A stretch of DNA of 18,692 nt, taken from positions 1-18,692 of the forward strand of contig CABMGC010000023.1 of assembly GCA_902385515.1 (NCBI GenBank). The letters run 5' to 3'. Positions 6,209 through 11,798 of the stretch are shown here, in pieces. The first letter of the stretch is position 1. Each line of letters begins with the position of its first letter. The notes beneath the pieces were generated by a model. The model was not told the DNA's origin, ran no database searches, and saw only the letters and a program-made list of their open reading frames with translations. Source of the DNA: an uncultured archaeon (GTDB taxonomy: Archaea; Micrarchaeota; Micrarchaeia; Micrarchaeales; CABMGC01). The position numbers and the translations under genes are program-made.

Positions 6209-7708
6209 TCATTCGATCTTGCCCTGCTCCTTCGTGTAAAGGATGAGCTCAGGGTGCCTTCTCGGCATGGGGTTCGCCCTTATGCCGTAGATCGCCTTTA
6301 TGTTCCTCTCGAGCGCAAGCTCCACGAGCCTCTGGGTTATCACTCCGTCCAGCACTATGGCGTAGATGCCCCTCGTGTCCTGCAGGGTCGACAGGAGCTC
6401 CCTGATCGGGATCTCCTTCACCACGTTGCCGTCAGGGGCGTACAGCCTGCTCCTCAGCGTGCCGGACAGGTCCGAGAGACCGTTCGACAGCTGGCCCAGG
6501 ATTACGCTCTCAAGGATGGGCTTCGCCTGCTCCTCGCGCGGCTCGATCTGGGACGGTTCCATCGTCTGCAGTCTGCCGTCGTTCTCCGCCTCGTCGTCTG
6601 GAGCGTCGGCCCTGAGGTCTTTTATGAAAGGCTTCTCGGAGATGTTGAAGTCCTCGTCGCTCTGGCCGTCGGGCAGAGCCTGCCCGCGGTGGAAAGGCGC
6701 GCTCTGCGAAGGCATCTGCGGGGCCTGCGGCCTTATCGGCACCTGTTCCCTCTGGCGTTCCCTGTCCCGCTCGTGCTCCCTCTCGCGGTCCCTGTTCTGC
6801 TCGCGGAAGTTCGTCGAGTGCTGCTGCATCTCGCGCTCCTTCCTGTTCGTCGCGGCCTGCTGCTTCTGGGCCTTGTCAAGCCCGAGATACTGGTCAAGGG
6901 GCACCTTAGTCCTGAGCGCCTTGATTATCTCCTTCCTCGCGAGCTCCTCGACCTCCTTCCCGTCGGGGGCCCTCGCCACGTAGTCTATCTCAAGCACGTT
7001 CAGCAGGGACCTTATGACTAGGTTTCCTCCGCGGTCTCCGTCAACGAAGACGGTTATCTCCTTCTCGTTCGCCAAATCGATTATGCTTTTAGGTATGTTC
7101 GAGGTGGCGCCGCCGACCGCTATCGCGTTGGTGACGTCGTTCTTAAGGAGGGTTATGACGTCAGCCCTGCCTTCTACTATTATGACCTCGTTGCCCTTGC
7201 CGACCTCGGGTCCCGCAGGCAGGTTCTCGGGCCCGTACGTCCCGATCTCGCTCGCCTTGACCTCGTTCTGAACCATCTCGGCCAGCTCCTTGCTGTCTGG
7301 TATCTCGGTGCTGAGCAGCTGCTTGATCAGGCTCTTCGCCCTGTCGAGTATCTTCCTCCTCTTCTCGGCCCTGGTGTCCTCCACGCGGTCTACCGCGAAA
7401 GACGCCTCGAACGGCCCGACCCTGTCGACCGATTCAACGGCCGCGCCGAGGATGCACGTCTCTACCCTGTCGAGTGACGCAGGCAGCAGCAGCTTTCCGA
7501 AGGTCTTGCTCCCGGACTGGTTGACGTCTATCTCTATCCTTCCTATCTTTCCGCTCTTCTGCAGCTCTCGCAGGTCCAGCTGGTCTCCCAGCAGTCCCTC
7601 GGTCTGTCCAAAGACCGCGCCTATGATGTCAGGCTTGTCCACCAACCCATCGATGCTGAACTTCGCAACCACCATGTATTTTACTATGTCCAAATATGTT
7701 TTCGCCAT
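6209..7708 (-). CDS. dnaG: Archaeal DnaG (TOPRIM primase-like, exosome-associated)
   Basis: Archaeal DnaG-type protein, 499 residues from ATG 7708. The N-terminal archaeal DnaG region is at 1-110 (AKTYLDIVKY; DIIGAVFGQTEGLLGDQLDL). The TOPRIM domain is at about 172-260, with the catalytic glutamate E179 (IIVEGRADV) and acidic pair D223/D225 (FVDGDRGG). The family's C-terminal domain is near 415-495 (GTLRSRLYAPDGNVVKEIPI; YAIVLDGVITQRLVELA). Between them lies an unusual Arg/Glu-rich, probably disordered linker (about 288-322, then Pro/Gln-rich). Archaeal DnaG has oligonucleotide-synthesis activity and is also a core partner of the RNA exosome. An RBS-like GAAGTGA sits 5 nt before ATG 7708, favouring this start over the upstream non-ATG codon at 7735. 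Its first 80 nt overlap the upstream TOPRIM gene. Confidence 0.95.
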   Translation of the reverse strand: MAKTYLDIVKYMVVAKFSIDGLVDKPDIIGAVFGQTEGLLGDQLDLRELQKSGKIGRIEIDVNQSGSKTFGKLLLPASLDRVETCILGAAVESVDRVGPFEASFAVDRVEDTRAEKRRKILDRAKSLIKQLLSTEIPDSKELAEMVQNEVKASEIGTYGPENLPAGPEVGKGNEVIIVEGRADVITLLKNDVTNAIAVGGATSNIPKSIIDLANEKEITVFVDGDRGGNLVIRSLLNVLEIDYVARAPDGKEVEELARKEIIKALRTKVPLDQYLGLDKAQKQQAATNRKEREMQQHSTNFREQNRDREREHERDRERQREQVPIRPQAPQMPSQSAPFHRGQALPDGQSDEDFNISEKPFIKDLRADAPDDEAENDGRLQTMEPSQIEPREEQAKPILESVILGQLSNGLSDLSGTLRSRLYAPDGNVVKEIPIRELLSTLQDTRGIYAIVLDGVITQRLVELALERNIKAIYGIRANPMPRRHPELILYTKEQGKIE

Positions 7709-8150
7709 ATGATTCACTTCTATTCTTGTTTTCAATTCTTTTTTCCCTTCTCTCTTCTATCCTTTTCCCATCCGTCACAGTTTCCATTATCTCAGTTATC
7801 GGACCTAAGACCTGCTCCACGCAAGTGGAATTCAGCGTCCTAAGAAGCCTCTTCCCTAGCGAATCATCAATGACATAGCCATTGCCCGATTCCAAAAGCA
7901 TTGCCATTATCTTCTGCTTCTTCTCCTCCCCTCCCTTGTCGGCGTCCGTGAGAACGTAGACCGTCTTGCTCGCGCTGGGCAGGGATGTATAGAGCTGAGA
8001 ATACGTCAGGGCTTCGATTCCTAGCGGACGCAAAGCCCTTATGTCGTGCTTTCCCTCCACTATCACTGTCCCGTTCTTGAGCGTTTCCAATATGCCTGTA
8101 GTGCGTTTCGCTCTTGCGTAGTCTTTCCTTTCCTGCTGCACTTTTACCAC
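7629..8150 (-). CDS. Small TOPRIM-domain protein (UPF0292/COG1658-like)
   Basis: 173-residue protein made of one TOPRIM domain: E32 in TVIVEGKHDI, then VYVLTDADKGG with D69 and D71, then a family-like end GKRLLRTLNSTCVEQVLGPITEIM at about 99-122. This resembles the archaeal UPF0292/RNase M5-like small TOPRIM family; the catalytic triad is intact, so nucleotidyl-transfer or nuclease chemistry on nucleic acid is expected, substrate unknown. The family normally ends near residue 130. Here a basic/acidic tail (KRIEERREKRIENKN) and about 25 further residues run through the start of dnaG in another frame. It starts with GTG at 8150 (or 8141), placed for a leaderless message from TATA at 8168-8173. 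It is probably cotranscribed and translationally coupled with dnaG. Confidence 0.82.
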   Translation of the reverse strand: MVKVQQERKDYARAKRTTGILETLKNGTVIVEGKHDIRALRPLGIEALTYSQLYTSLPSASKTVYVLTDADKGGEEKKQKIMAMLLESGNGYVIDDSLGKRLLRTLNSTCVEQVLGPITEIMETVTDGKRIEERREKRIENKNRSESYGENIFGHSKIHGGCEVQHRWVGGQA

Positions 8151-8173
8151 TGTAGTCTAGCTACAGCTATAAG
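8150..8173 (-). promoter_or_regulatory. TATA box and inverted repeat at the start of the TOPRIM-dnaG operon
   Basis: On the minus strand CTTATAGC covers 8166-8173, about 20-25 bp before the GTG starts at 8150 and 8141. Between box and start is a perfect inverted repeat CTGTAG-TCTAG-CTACAG (8150-8166) that abuts the start codon, well placed to bind a regulator over the transcription start. Confidence 0.4.
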
Positions 8174-8421
8174 GAGATGTCTTCAAGCTCTGCGCGAGCG
8201 GCCATTTCGACAGAAATCGGGTGAAACGTGAGTTGACATATCCTGCACCATTGTGCGTTAAGCTGTATGCTATGGTATAATCATGTCAAGCAAGGTTTAT
8301 AAGTGTTTTCTACGTCCTTGCCACGTATATCAACGAAGCAGGCAACGACGCATGCCATTCCACCAGGTGCCAGGCAAATAAATAATAATCACGGGAATCA
8401 TAAGGATATCGGTGATAAAGA
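8174..8421. other. Intergenic region with TATA-like boxes, no gene recognised
   Basis: About 250 nt without a supportable gene. It holds a strong plus-strand TATA box TTTATAAG at 8296-8303 and a second A/T-rich box AAATAAATAATAATC near 8376-8390, followed by GGTGAT at 8411-8416 that serves the small ORF at 8422. The distance from the first box to that ORF (about 120 nt) leaves room for a long leader or a small RNA, but no tRNA, box C/D or other RNA signature could be read. Confidence 0.35.
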
Positions 8422-8583
8422 ATGGAAAAAACACAAGACGCAGCGCAAGCGCCACAGAGAACTGAAAAGTCTGGTGACCACATGGGCAGGATCAGCAAAT
8501 TTGTGGAAAGGCACCTGACGCCGAAACCGGATTACTACATGGAGAAAGTGGAGACGGTACTGCAGACGGAAAAGCGCGAATAA
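8422..8583 (+). CDS. Small hypothetical protein, 53 aa
   Basis: Unrecognised 53-residue protein starting MEKTQDAAQA and ending LQTEKRE. The Shine-Dalgarno GGTGAT (8411-8416) is a strong match to the archaeal 16S tail complement and lies 5 nt before the ATG. A TAA stands in frame two codons upstream, fixing this as the first usable start. It has a polar N-terminal 20 residues then a probable helical part (MGRISKFVERHL, YYMEKVETVLQ). No membrane segment or cysteine is present. A TATA-like box near 8376-8390 fits transcription, and a strong hairpin follows 9 nt after the stop. Function unknown; it might bind a protein or nucleic acid partner given its charge. Confidence 0.6.
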   Translation: MEKTQDAAQAPQRTEKSGDHMGRISKFVERHLTPKPDYYMEKVETVLQTEKRE

Positions 8584-8592
8584 ACGCGTATT

Positions 8593-8628
8593 AGCATTCA
8601 GTATGGAAAATTTCCATACGGGAATGCT
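8593..8628. terminator. Nested inverted repeat between convergent genes (bidirectional terminator or binding site)
   Basis: Outer arms AGCATTC (8593-8599) and GAATGCT (8622-8628) enclose a near-perfect palindrome GTATGGAAAATTTCCATAC (8601-8619). On the plus strand it is followed by CTAATTTTC. It sits between the end of the 53-aa ORF and the end of the epimerase gene, so a shared terminator is the simplest reading; the symmetric 19-bp core could also bind a protein. Confidence 0.55.
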
Positions 8629-8674
8629 GAACTAATTTTCATAAAAAATCGAACAGTAGCGCCAATAATGCGCG

Positions 8675-9592
8675 TCATTTGGGCATTGCCAGCGCGTCAC
8701 TGACGGCCATATCCAACGCCGCCTCGGAACCGTACCTGGGCTCCCAGCCTGCTTCCTTGGCCTTCCGCACGTCCAGAAGCATCGTCCTTACGTCGCCCGG
8801 CCAGCCCCTGCCGCTGGTCTTGTCAGGGTAGACGTGCCTGGGCGCAAGGCCCATGCCCTTCTCCACTGCGGCAGCTATCTGCTCAACGTCGACCCAGTCA
8901 GTGCTTCCTATGTTGAAGCAGTCGTATCCGGAGGCGGGGCGGAACTCGCCGAACGCCATGAACGCCCGCACGACGTCGTCGATGTACACATAGCTCTTCC
9001 GCTGCCTGCCGTCGCCGAGAATCTCCAGCTCGGTGGAATTCGTGCCGAGCTTCCTTATGAAGTCGCATATCACACCGTGGTTCGCCCTGCCGCCGATGAC
9101 GTTGGCCAGCCTCAGCGTCACAGCGCGCAGGCCATAGGTCCTCGAGTAGTAGCCGACCATACTTTCGGAGAGGACCTTGAACAGGGCGTAGTTCGATATC
9201 GGCAATGCTTGCTCTGTCTCTGGGGTCGGAATTACGCCGGTTTCGCCGTAGACGGCGGACGTGGAAGCAAACACGAACATTTTCGCATCGTTCTTCCTGG
9301 CCAGCTCCAGGGCGTTGTGCGTGGCCTTGACGTCGCGGTCGAAGTGCTCGGCAGCATTGGACATGGAGTCTTGAACGCTCGGGTTTGCGGCGAGGTGGAA
9401 CATCCTGGCCCCGCGCGGAAGGTCGAGGACTTGCGAGATTTGAAGATCTGCCTTCAAAAGCCTGGACTTTGGATTTCTGTAGTTTCCGGTCGACATGTCG
9501 TCGATTATAGTGACCTCGTCCCCGGACCCCGCGAGTGAGTCGGTAAGATGGCCACCGATATACCCACATCCCCCTGTGACTATGCTATCCAT
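8675..9592 (-). CDS. NAD-dependent nucleotide-sugar epimerase/dehydratase (UDP-glucose 4-epimerase-like)
   Basis: Extended short-chain dehydrogenase/reductase acting on nucleotide sugars, probably feeding surface glycosylation. The Rossmann motif GGCGYIGG is at residues 7-14, the acidic residue ending strand 2 is in IDDMSTG (about 31), S110-S112 lie in ASTSAVYGE, and the catalytic Y135-x3-K139 is in SNYALFKVLSE. The C-terminal substrate-binding part includes GDGRQRKSYVYIDDVV and PGDVRTMLLDVRKAKE, typical of GalE/RmlB relatives. Length (305 residues from MDSIVTGG) is normal. ATG 9592 places the first strand right at the N-terminus as in the family; ATG 9601 and ATG 9619, the latter overlapping the toxin stop (ATGAGTGA), are alternatives. 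Last gene of the toxin-antitoxin run. The exact sugar cannot be told. Confidence 0.9.
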   Translation of the reverse strand: MDSIVTGGCGYIGGHLTDSLAGSGDEVTIIDDMSTGNYRNPKSRLLKADLQISQVLDLPRGARMFHLAANPSVQDSMSNAAEHFDRDVKATHNALELARKNDAKMFVFASTSAVYGETGVIPTPETEQALPISNYALFKVLSESMVGYYSRTYGLRAVTLRLANVIGGRANHGVICDFIRKLGTNSTELEILGDGRQRKSYVYIDDVVRAFMAFGEFRPASGYDCFNIGSTDWVDVEQIAAAVEKGMGLAPRHVYPDKTSGRGWPGDVRTMLLDVRKAKEAGWEPRYGSEAALDMAVSDALAMPK

Positions 9593-9611
9593 TTGTACCA
9601 TCTTAAAACAT

Positions 9612-9905
9612 TCACTCATATATCTCGTCGTGATGCGCGTAGTCTTCGATAATCACGGTGTGTTTCTCTTCGACAACCGAGTATATCAACACGAAACTCC
9701 CCATCACGTGCACCCTGCGCACGCCTTGAAGGGGAGCGCGCAGTGGCTTGAATTTGTTTGGATTCTCAAGTATGGAAGCAATTTTCTTGCGTATCTCTAT
9801 TAGCTGCCTTTTGTCTTTCTTCTCTAGTTTTTCAAATATATTCGTTACACTTTCTCTGAGTTCTAGCGCATAGACGGCGGGCACTTGATCACTTCTTAAG
9901 TCCAT
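9612..9905 (-). CDS. RelE-like toxin
   Basis: About 97 residues from ATG 9905. The core reads YALELRESVTNIFEKLEKKDKRQLIEIRKKIASILENPNKFKPLRAPLQGVRRVHVMGSFVLIYSVVEEKHTVIIEDYAHHDEIYE by segments, matching archaeal RelE: N-terminal helical hairpin, then PL.....G.RRV.V..SFVLIY.V......V.I.....HD..Y. The expected product is a ribosome-dependent mRNA interferase. GTG 9884, only 4 nt after the antitoxin stop and directly behind GAAGTGATC, is an equally plausible start and would match the usual RelE N-terminus; GTG 9932 is less likely. It overlaps or abuts the antitoxin upstream and the epimerase downstream, so all three are probably cotranscribed. Confidence 0.85.
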   Translation of the reverse strand: MDLRSDQVPAVYALELRESVTNIFEKLEKKDKRQLIEIRKKIASILENPNKFKPLRAPLQGVRRVHVMGSFVLIYSVVEEKHTVIIEDYAHHDEIYE

Positions 9906-10134
9906 AACGCCTGTCAAAGTCCTCCACGCCACCGACCTTAATCGTACGCCCTTTCTGTATTTTATCTAGTCTCTTTAGATATGATGCCTTTACCCGGGGT
10001 TTGAATACAAGCTCCCTGTAGTCCTCTGCCATTTTGTCAATTGCTTGGGATTTGTCTTTCAGCCCATATTCTGCCTTTACTATCATGAGCATCTTGTTTG
10101 CATCGTCGCTTATCTCGACCAAAGCCTTCACCAT
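9889..10134 (-). CDS. Ribbon-helix-helix-type antitoxin (DUF2683-like)
   Basis: 81-residue protein beginning MVKALVEISDDANKMLMIVKAEYGLKDKSQAIDKM by segments, the pattern of archaeal DUF2683/RHH antitoxin-like proteins: a short strand, then two helices with 'GLKDKSQAI' between them. The C-terminal part (KPRVKASYLKRLDKIQKG ... VEDFDRRYGL) is the expected toxin-binding tail. It precedes a RelE-like toxin in the same direction. A TATA box sits about 30 bp before the ATG, and two direct repeats overlap the start codon, which suits autorepression. Confidence 0.82.
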   Translation of the reverse strand: MVKALVEISDDANKMLMIVKAEYGLKDKSQAIDKMAEDYRELVFKPRVKASYLKRLDKIQKGRTIKVGGVEDFDRRYGLKK

Positions 10135-10173
10135 ATTAATACCATATTAACCTTGCATTAATAAATATAAAAG
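10131..10173 (-). promoter_or_regulatory. TATA box and direct-repeat operator candidate of the antitoxin operon
   Basis: CCATATTAA occurs at 10131-10139 and again at 10142-10150, a repeat spacing of 11 bp (one helical turn), with the first copy containing the antitoxin start codon. Upstream, the minus strand reads CTTTTATATTTATT (10160-10173), a strong TATA box. Repeats of this kind at the start codon are typical binding sites for ribbon-helix-helix antitoxins. The same box could also serve hjc on the plus strand. Confidence 0.55.
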
Positions 10174-10242
10174 AGTTAGCGTGCCCGCATCGCATGCCAA
10201 TTCTAATTAACCTTGACTGTGCAATAGCGTAAAGGGAGGTTG

Positions 10243-10683
10243 ATGCCGCTGCAAAGGTATGCCAAAGGGGCAAGGAGCGAGCGCGAATTGCTCAACATAC
10301 TCGACAGGAAGGGCTGGTCTGTTACGAGGAGCGCGGGCTCGGGCGTCAACGCGATAAGCCCCGACCTCATAGCAGTAAAGGGCGGCAGGTGCGTGTCGAT
10401 CGAGTGCAAGGCGTGGGACAGCACGAGCCTCGCCCTTGACGGCGAGCAGTACCGAAAGCTCATCTACTGGAGGGACAACTCCGCCTTCCCGACGTTCGTC
10501 GCGTGGCGCATGAAGGGCGAGGGCTGGTACTTCATAGAGCTTGGAGAGTTCGAGAAGGGCGGAACGGACAACTGGAACATAACGAGGAAAAAGGTCAGGC
10601 TGTCGAACCGGAAGCTCGAGGACATATTCCCAGAAAAGGAAAGGACAGATTCAGATTCAAGTGATCTAAATCCTGTTGTCTAG
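10243..10683 (+). CDS. hjc: Archaeal Holliday junction resolvase Hjc
   Basis: Structure-specific endonuclease that cuts four-way DNA junctions during recombination and repair. The 146-residue sequence carries the family's nuclease motifs: GARSERELLNIL (E near residue 14), SAGSGVNAISPDLIAVKGG (D near residue 42) and VSIECKAWD (E-x-K), i.e. the E...D...ExK metal-binding set of archaeal Hjc. The start is ATG 10243, behind GGGAGG at 10234-10239; the TTG immediately before it is unlikely. The last ~15 residues (acidic, Ser/Asp-rich) are not family-like. The gene runs tail-to-tail into the CHAT-like gene, overlapping by 18 nt. Length and motifs indicate an intact enzyme. Confidence 0.93.
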   Translation: MPLQRYAKGARSERELLNILDRKGWSVTRSAGSGVNAISPDLIAVKGGRCVSIECKAWDSTSLALDGEQYRKLIYWRDNSAFPTFVAWRMKGEGWYFIELGEFEKGGTDNWNITRKKVRLSNRKLEDIFPEKERTDSDSSDLNPVV

Positions 10684-11298
10684 ATCGCCAAGGGCTACGA
10701 AATTGAGATAGTCCCAATAAAGGTCGGCGGCAAGAGTAGGATCGTTATGGATTGCGTCAGTCAATCTTTCCTGAAGGTTTCGTCTTGCCTTTTCATAGGC
10801 CTGGCCTATCGTGTTTCCTTTCATTAGCGACGAAACGAATACCCGAGAGTGCTCCAAGAAGTATTTGGCCAATTCGTCATCCAGAGGGCGAGTCTCCATG
10901 TTTCTGTCGGTGTGCAAAATAAAATCATCCTCGTATCCTACGAAAGAAACGGCCTTCTTGCTTACAATGGATCTGCCGAGTTCCCTTGCCGATCCGCACG
11001 ATATTGCATAAACCACTTTTCCGCTAAATTGAGAATCGTTCTTGCCAATTTCTACAAGAACGTCGTAATTGTGCCCGGTTATTGTAGTGTTGCTGCCGTG
11101 ACCGTTGAAGAACACGAGAACCGGGCAGAGCTTGGCGTTTCTACCCTCAAATTCCTTCTTGTTTGCCTTTTCCTTATCAAGTGTCACTACTGTGAATGCA
11201 TGGCCCTTGGCGGACTCCAAAGACTGCCTGCTCCAGTGGAACAGATAATGCGTTGGCCTATCGAAGGAAGGACGTGTGACGAGAATCGTCCCAGGCAT
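10666..11298 (-). CDS. CHAT/caspase-like cysteine peptidase (clan CD)
   Basis: 210-residue protein with the features of CHAT/gingipain-like clan CD peptidases: a hydrophobic strand ending in the catalytic-type histidine (VLVFFNGHG, H67), a following strand with the cysteine (VVYAISCGSARELG, C101), an invading 'KKAVSFVGYEDDF' strand, and a C-terminal WDYLNFVALGD segment (about 195-205) like the LGD end of CHAT and C25 proteins. No signal peptide or other domain is present. It should cleave a protein substrate or be held inactive until triggered; the target is unknown. ATG 11298 was taken; GTG 11304, overlapping the upstream stop TAG by one base, is an alternative. It is the last gene of a three-gene operon with two tiny upstream genes. 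Confidence 0.78.
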   Translation of the reverse strand: MPGTILVTRPSFDRPTHYLFHWSRQSLESAKGHAFTVVTLDKEKANKKEFEGRNAKLCPVLVFFNGHGSNTTITGHNYDVLVEIGKNDSQFSGKVVYAISCGSARELGRSIVSKKAVSFVGYEDDFILHTDRNMETRPLDDELAKYFLEHSRVFVSSLMKGNTIGQAYEKARRNLQERLTDAIHNDPTLAADLYWDYLNFVALGDLDNRI

Positions 11299-11303
11299 AT
11301 TCA

Positions 11304-11540
11304 CTACCTGGCAGCAAGGTCTCTGTAAATTTTGCCTTGTTTGAAAGCGGTCAGAAACTTCATCTGCACTTCAATGATCTTTTTACCTACGGCCGAATTT
11401 TTCTCTATTTCCTGAATCAACTCGTCTCTTGAGAAGCTGCCTTGGGAACCTATTGAAATCATGCGGCTGCTAGGCAAGACTTTGAGCCTTGCAATTATGA
11501 GCTCTTTTTCGTCAGAAGTTATTTGCCCATTGCCGCTCAT
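11304..11540 (-). CDS. Small hypothetical protein of the CHAT operon, 78 aa
   Basis: Unrecognised 78-residue soluble protein. Visible features are an N-terminal helix (SDEKELIIARLKVLP), a central ISIGSQGSFSRDELIQEIEK segment (strand-turn then helix) and a C-terminal helix (GKKIIEVQMKFLTAFKQGKI). The start ATG overlaps the stop of the upstream gene as ATGA, and its TAG stop touches the start of the CHAT-like gene, so the three are almost certainly translated together. The conserved-looking GSFSRDEL turn and the amphipathic helices suggest a protein-interaction role, for example an adaptor, sensor or inhibitor of the peptidase. That role is inferred from position only. Confidence 0.7.
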   Translation of the reverse strand: MSGNGQITSDEKELIIARLKVLPSSRMISIGSQGSFSRDELIQEIEKNSAVGKKIIEVQMKFLTAFKQGKIYRDLAAR

Positions 11541-11725
11541 ATTATCGCCATCTCCTCTAATTTCTTAAGAATCTTTTCGGAGTTTTTCGAATCACTGCTA
11601 ACTTCCAAAAAGGCCGCGTTCCAGCTTACTGGTTCGCCGTCGAGCACGACTATTATCTCGCTTCTGAGGCTTAGAGGAACGTCGGCATAGACTTTCAGGA
11701 ACCTTTCTTTAAGTCCCATAGACAT
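11537..11725 (-). CDS. Small hypothetical protein, first gene of the CHAT operon, 62 aa
   Basis: Unrecognised 62-residue protein: helix (GLKERFLKVYADVPLSLRSE), then a strand pair around IIVVLDGEPVSWNAAFLEVSSD, then a helix (SEKILKKLEEMAII). The EPVSWNAAFLEV core has the look of a conserved small-domain motif. ATG 11719 (second methionine) is also possible. TATA at 11741-11752 is placed for a near-leaderless transcript. Its stop overlaps the next start by 4 nt (ATGA). Gene order (two small proteins, then an effector-like peptidase) resembles antitoxin-first toxin-antitoxin modules, but this is inference. Confidence 0.7.
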   Translation of the reverse strand: MSMGLKERFLKVYADVPLSLRSEIIVVLDGEPVSWNAAFLEVSSDSKNSEKILKKLEEMAII

Positions 11726-11740
11726 AGTTAAACATATGAA

Positions 11741-11752
11741 CCTTTAAATAGG
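11741..11752. promoter_or_regulatory. Shared near-palindromic TATA element between the CHAT operon and the first Fic gene
   Basis: CCTTTAAATAGG reads almost identically on both strands (CCTATTTAAAGG). It lies about 22 bp before the minus-strand start at 11725 and about 50 bp before the Fic ATG at 11799. One symmetric box could therefore drive both directions, tying expression of the CHAT operon and the Fic gene. Confidence 0.5.
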
Positions 11753-11798
11753 ATTCTATATGTTTGCATTGCAAAGGCAATCGACAAGGAAGCGTTTG

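Noticed and set aside
6254..7712. Several long plus-strand frames opposite dnaG
   Set aside because: These are antisense shadows with biased Ser/Leu/Arg content; the dnaG frame has the full domain set.
8233..8281. TTGACA and TATAAT resembling a bacterial -35/-10 promoter
   Set aside because: The two boxes are 37 bp apart instead of about 17, and the surrounding genes use archaeal TATA-type promoters.
8303..8518. 71-codon plus-strand frame overlapping the 53-aa ORF
   Set aside because: It has no RBS and a Lys/His/Asn-rich composition; the overlapping frame with GGTGAT before its ATG is far better supported.
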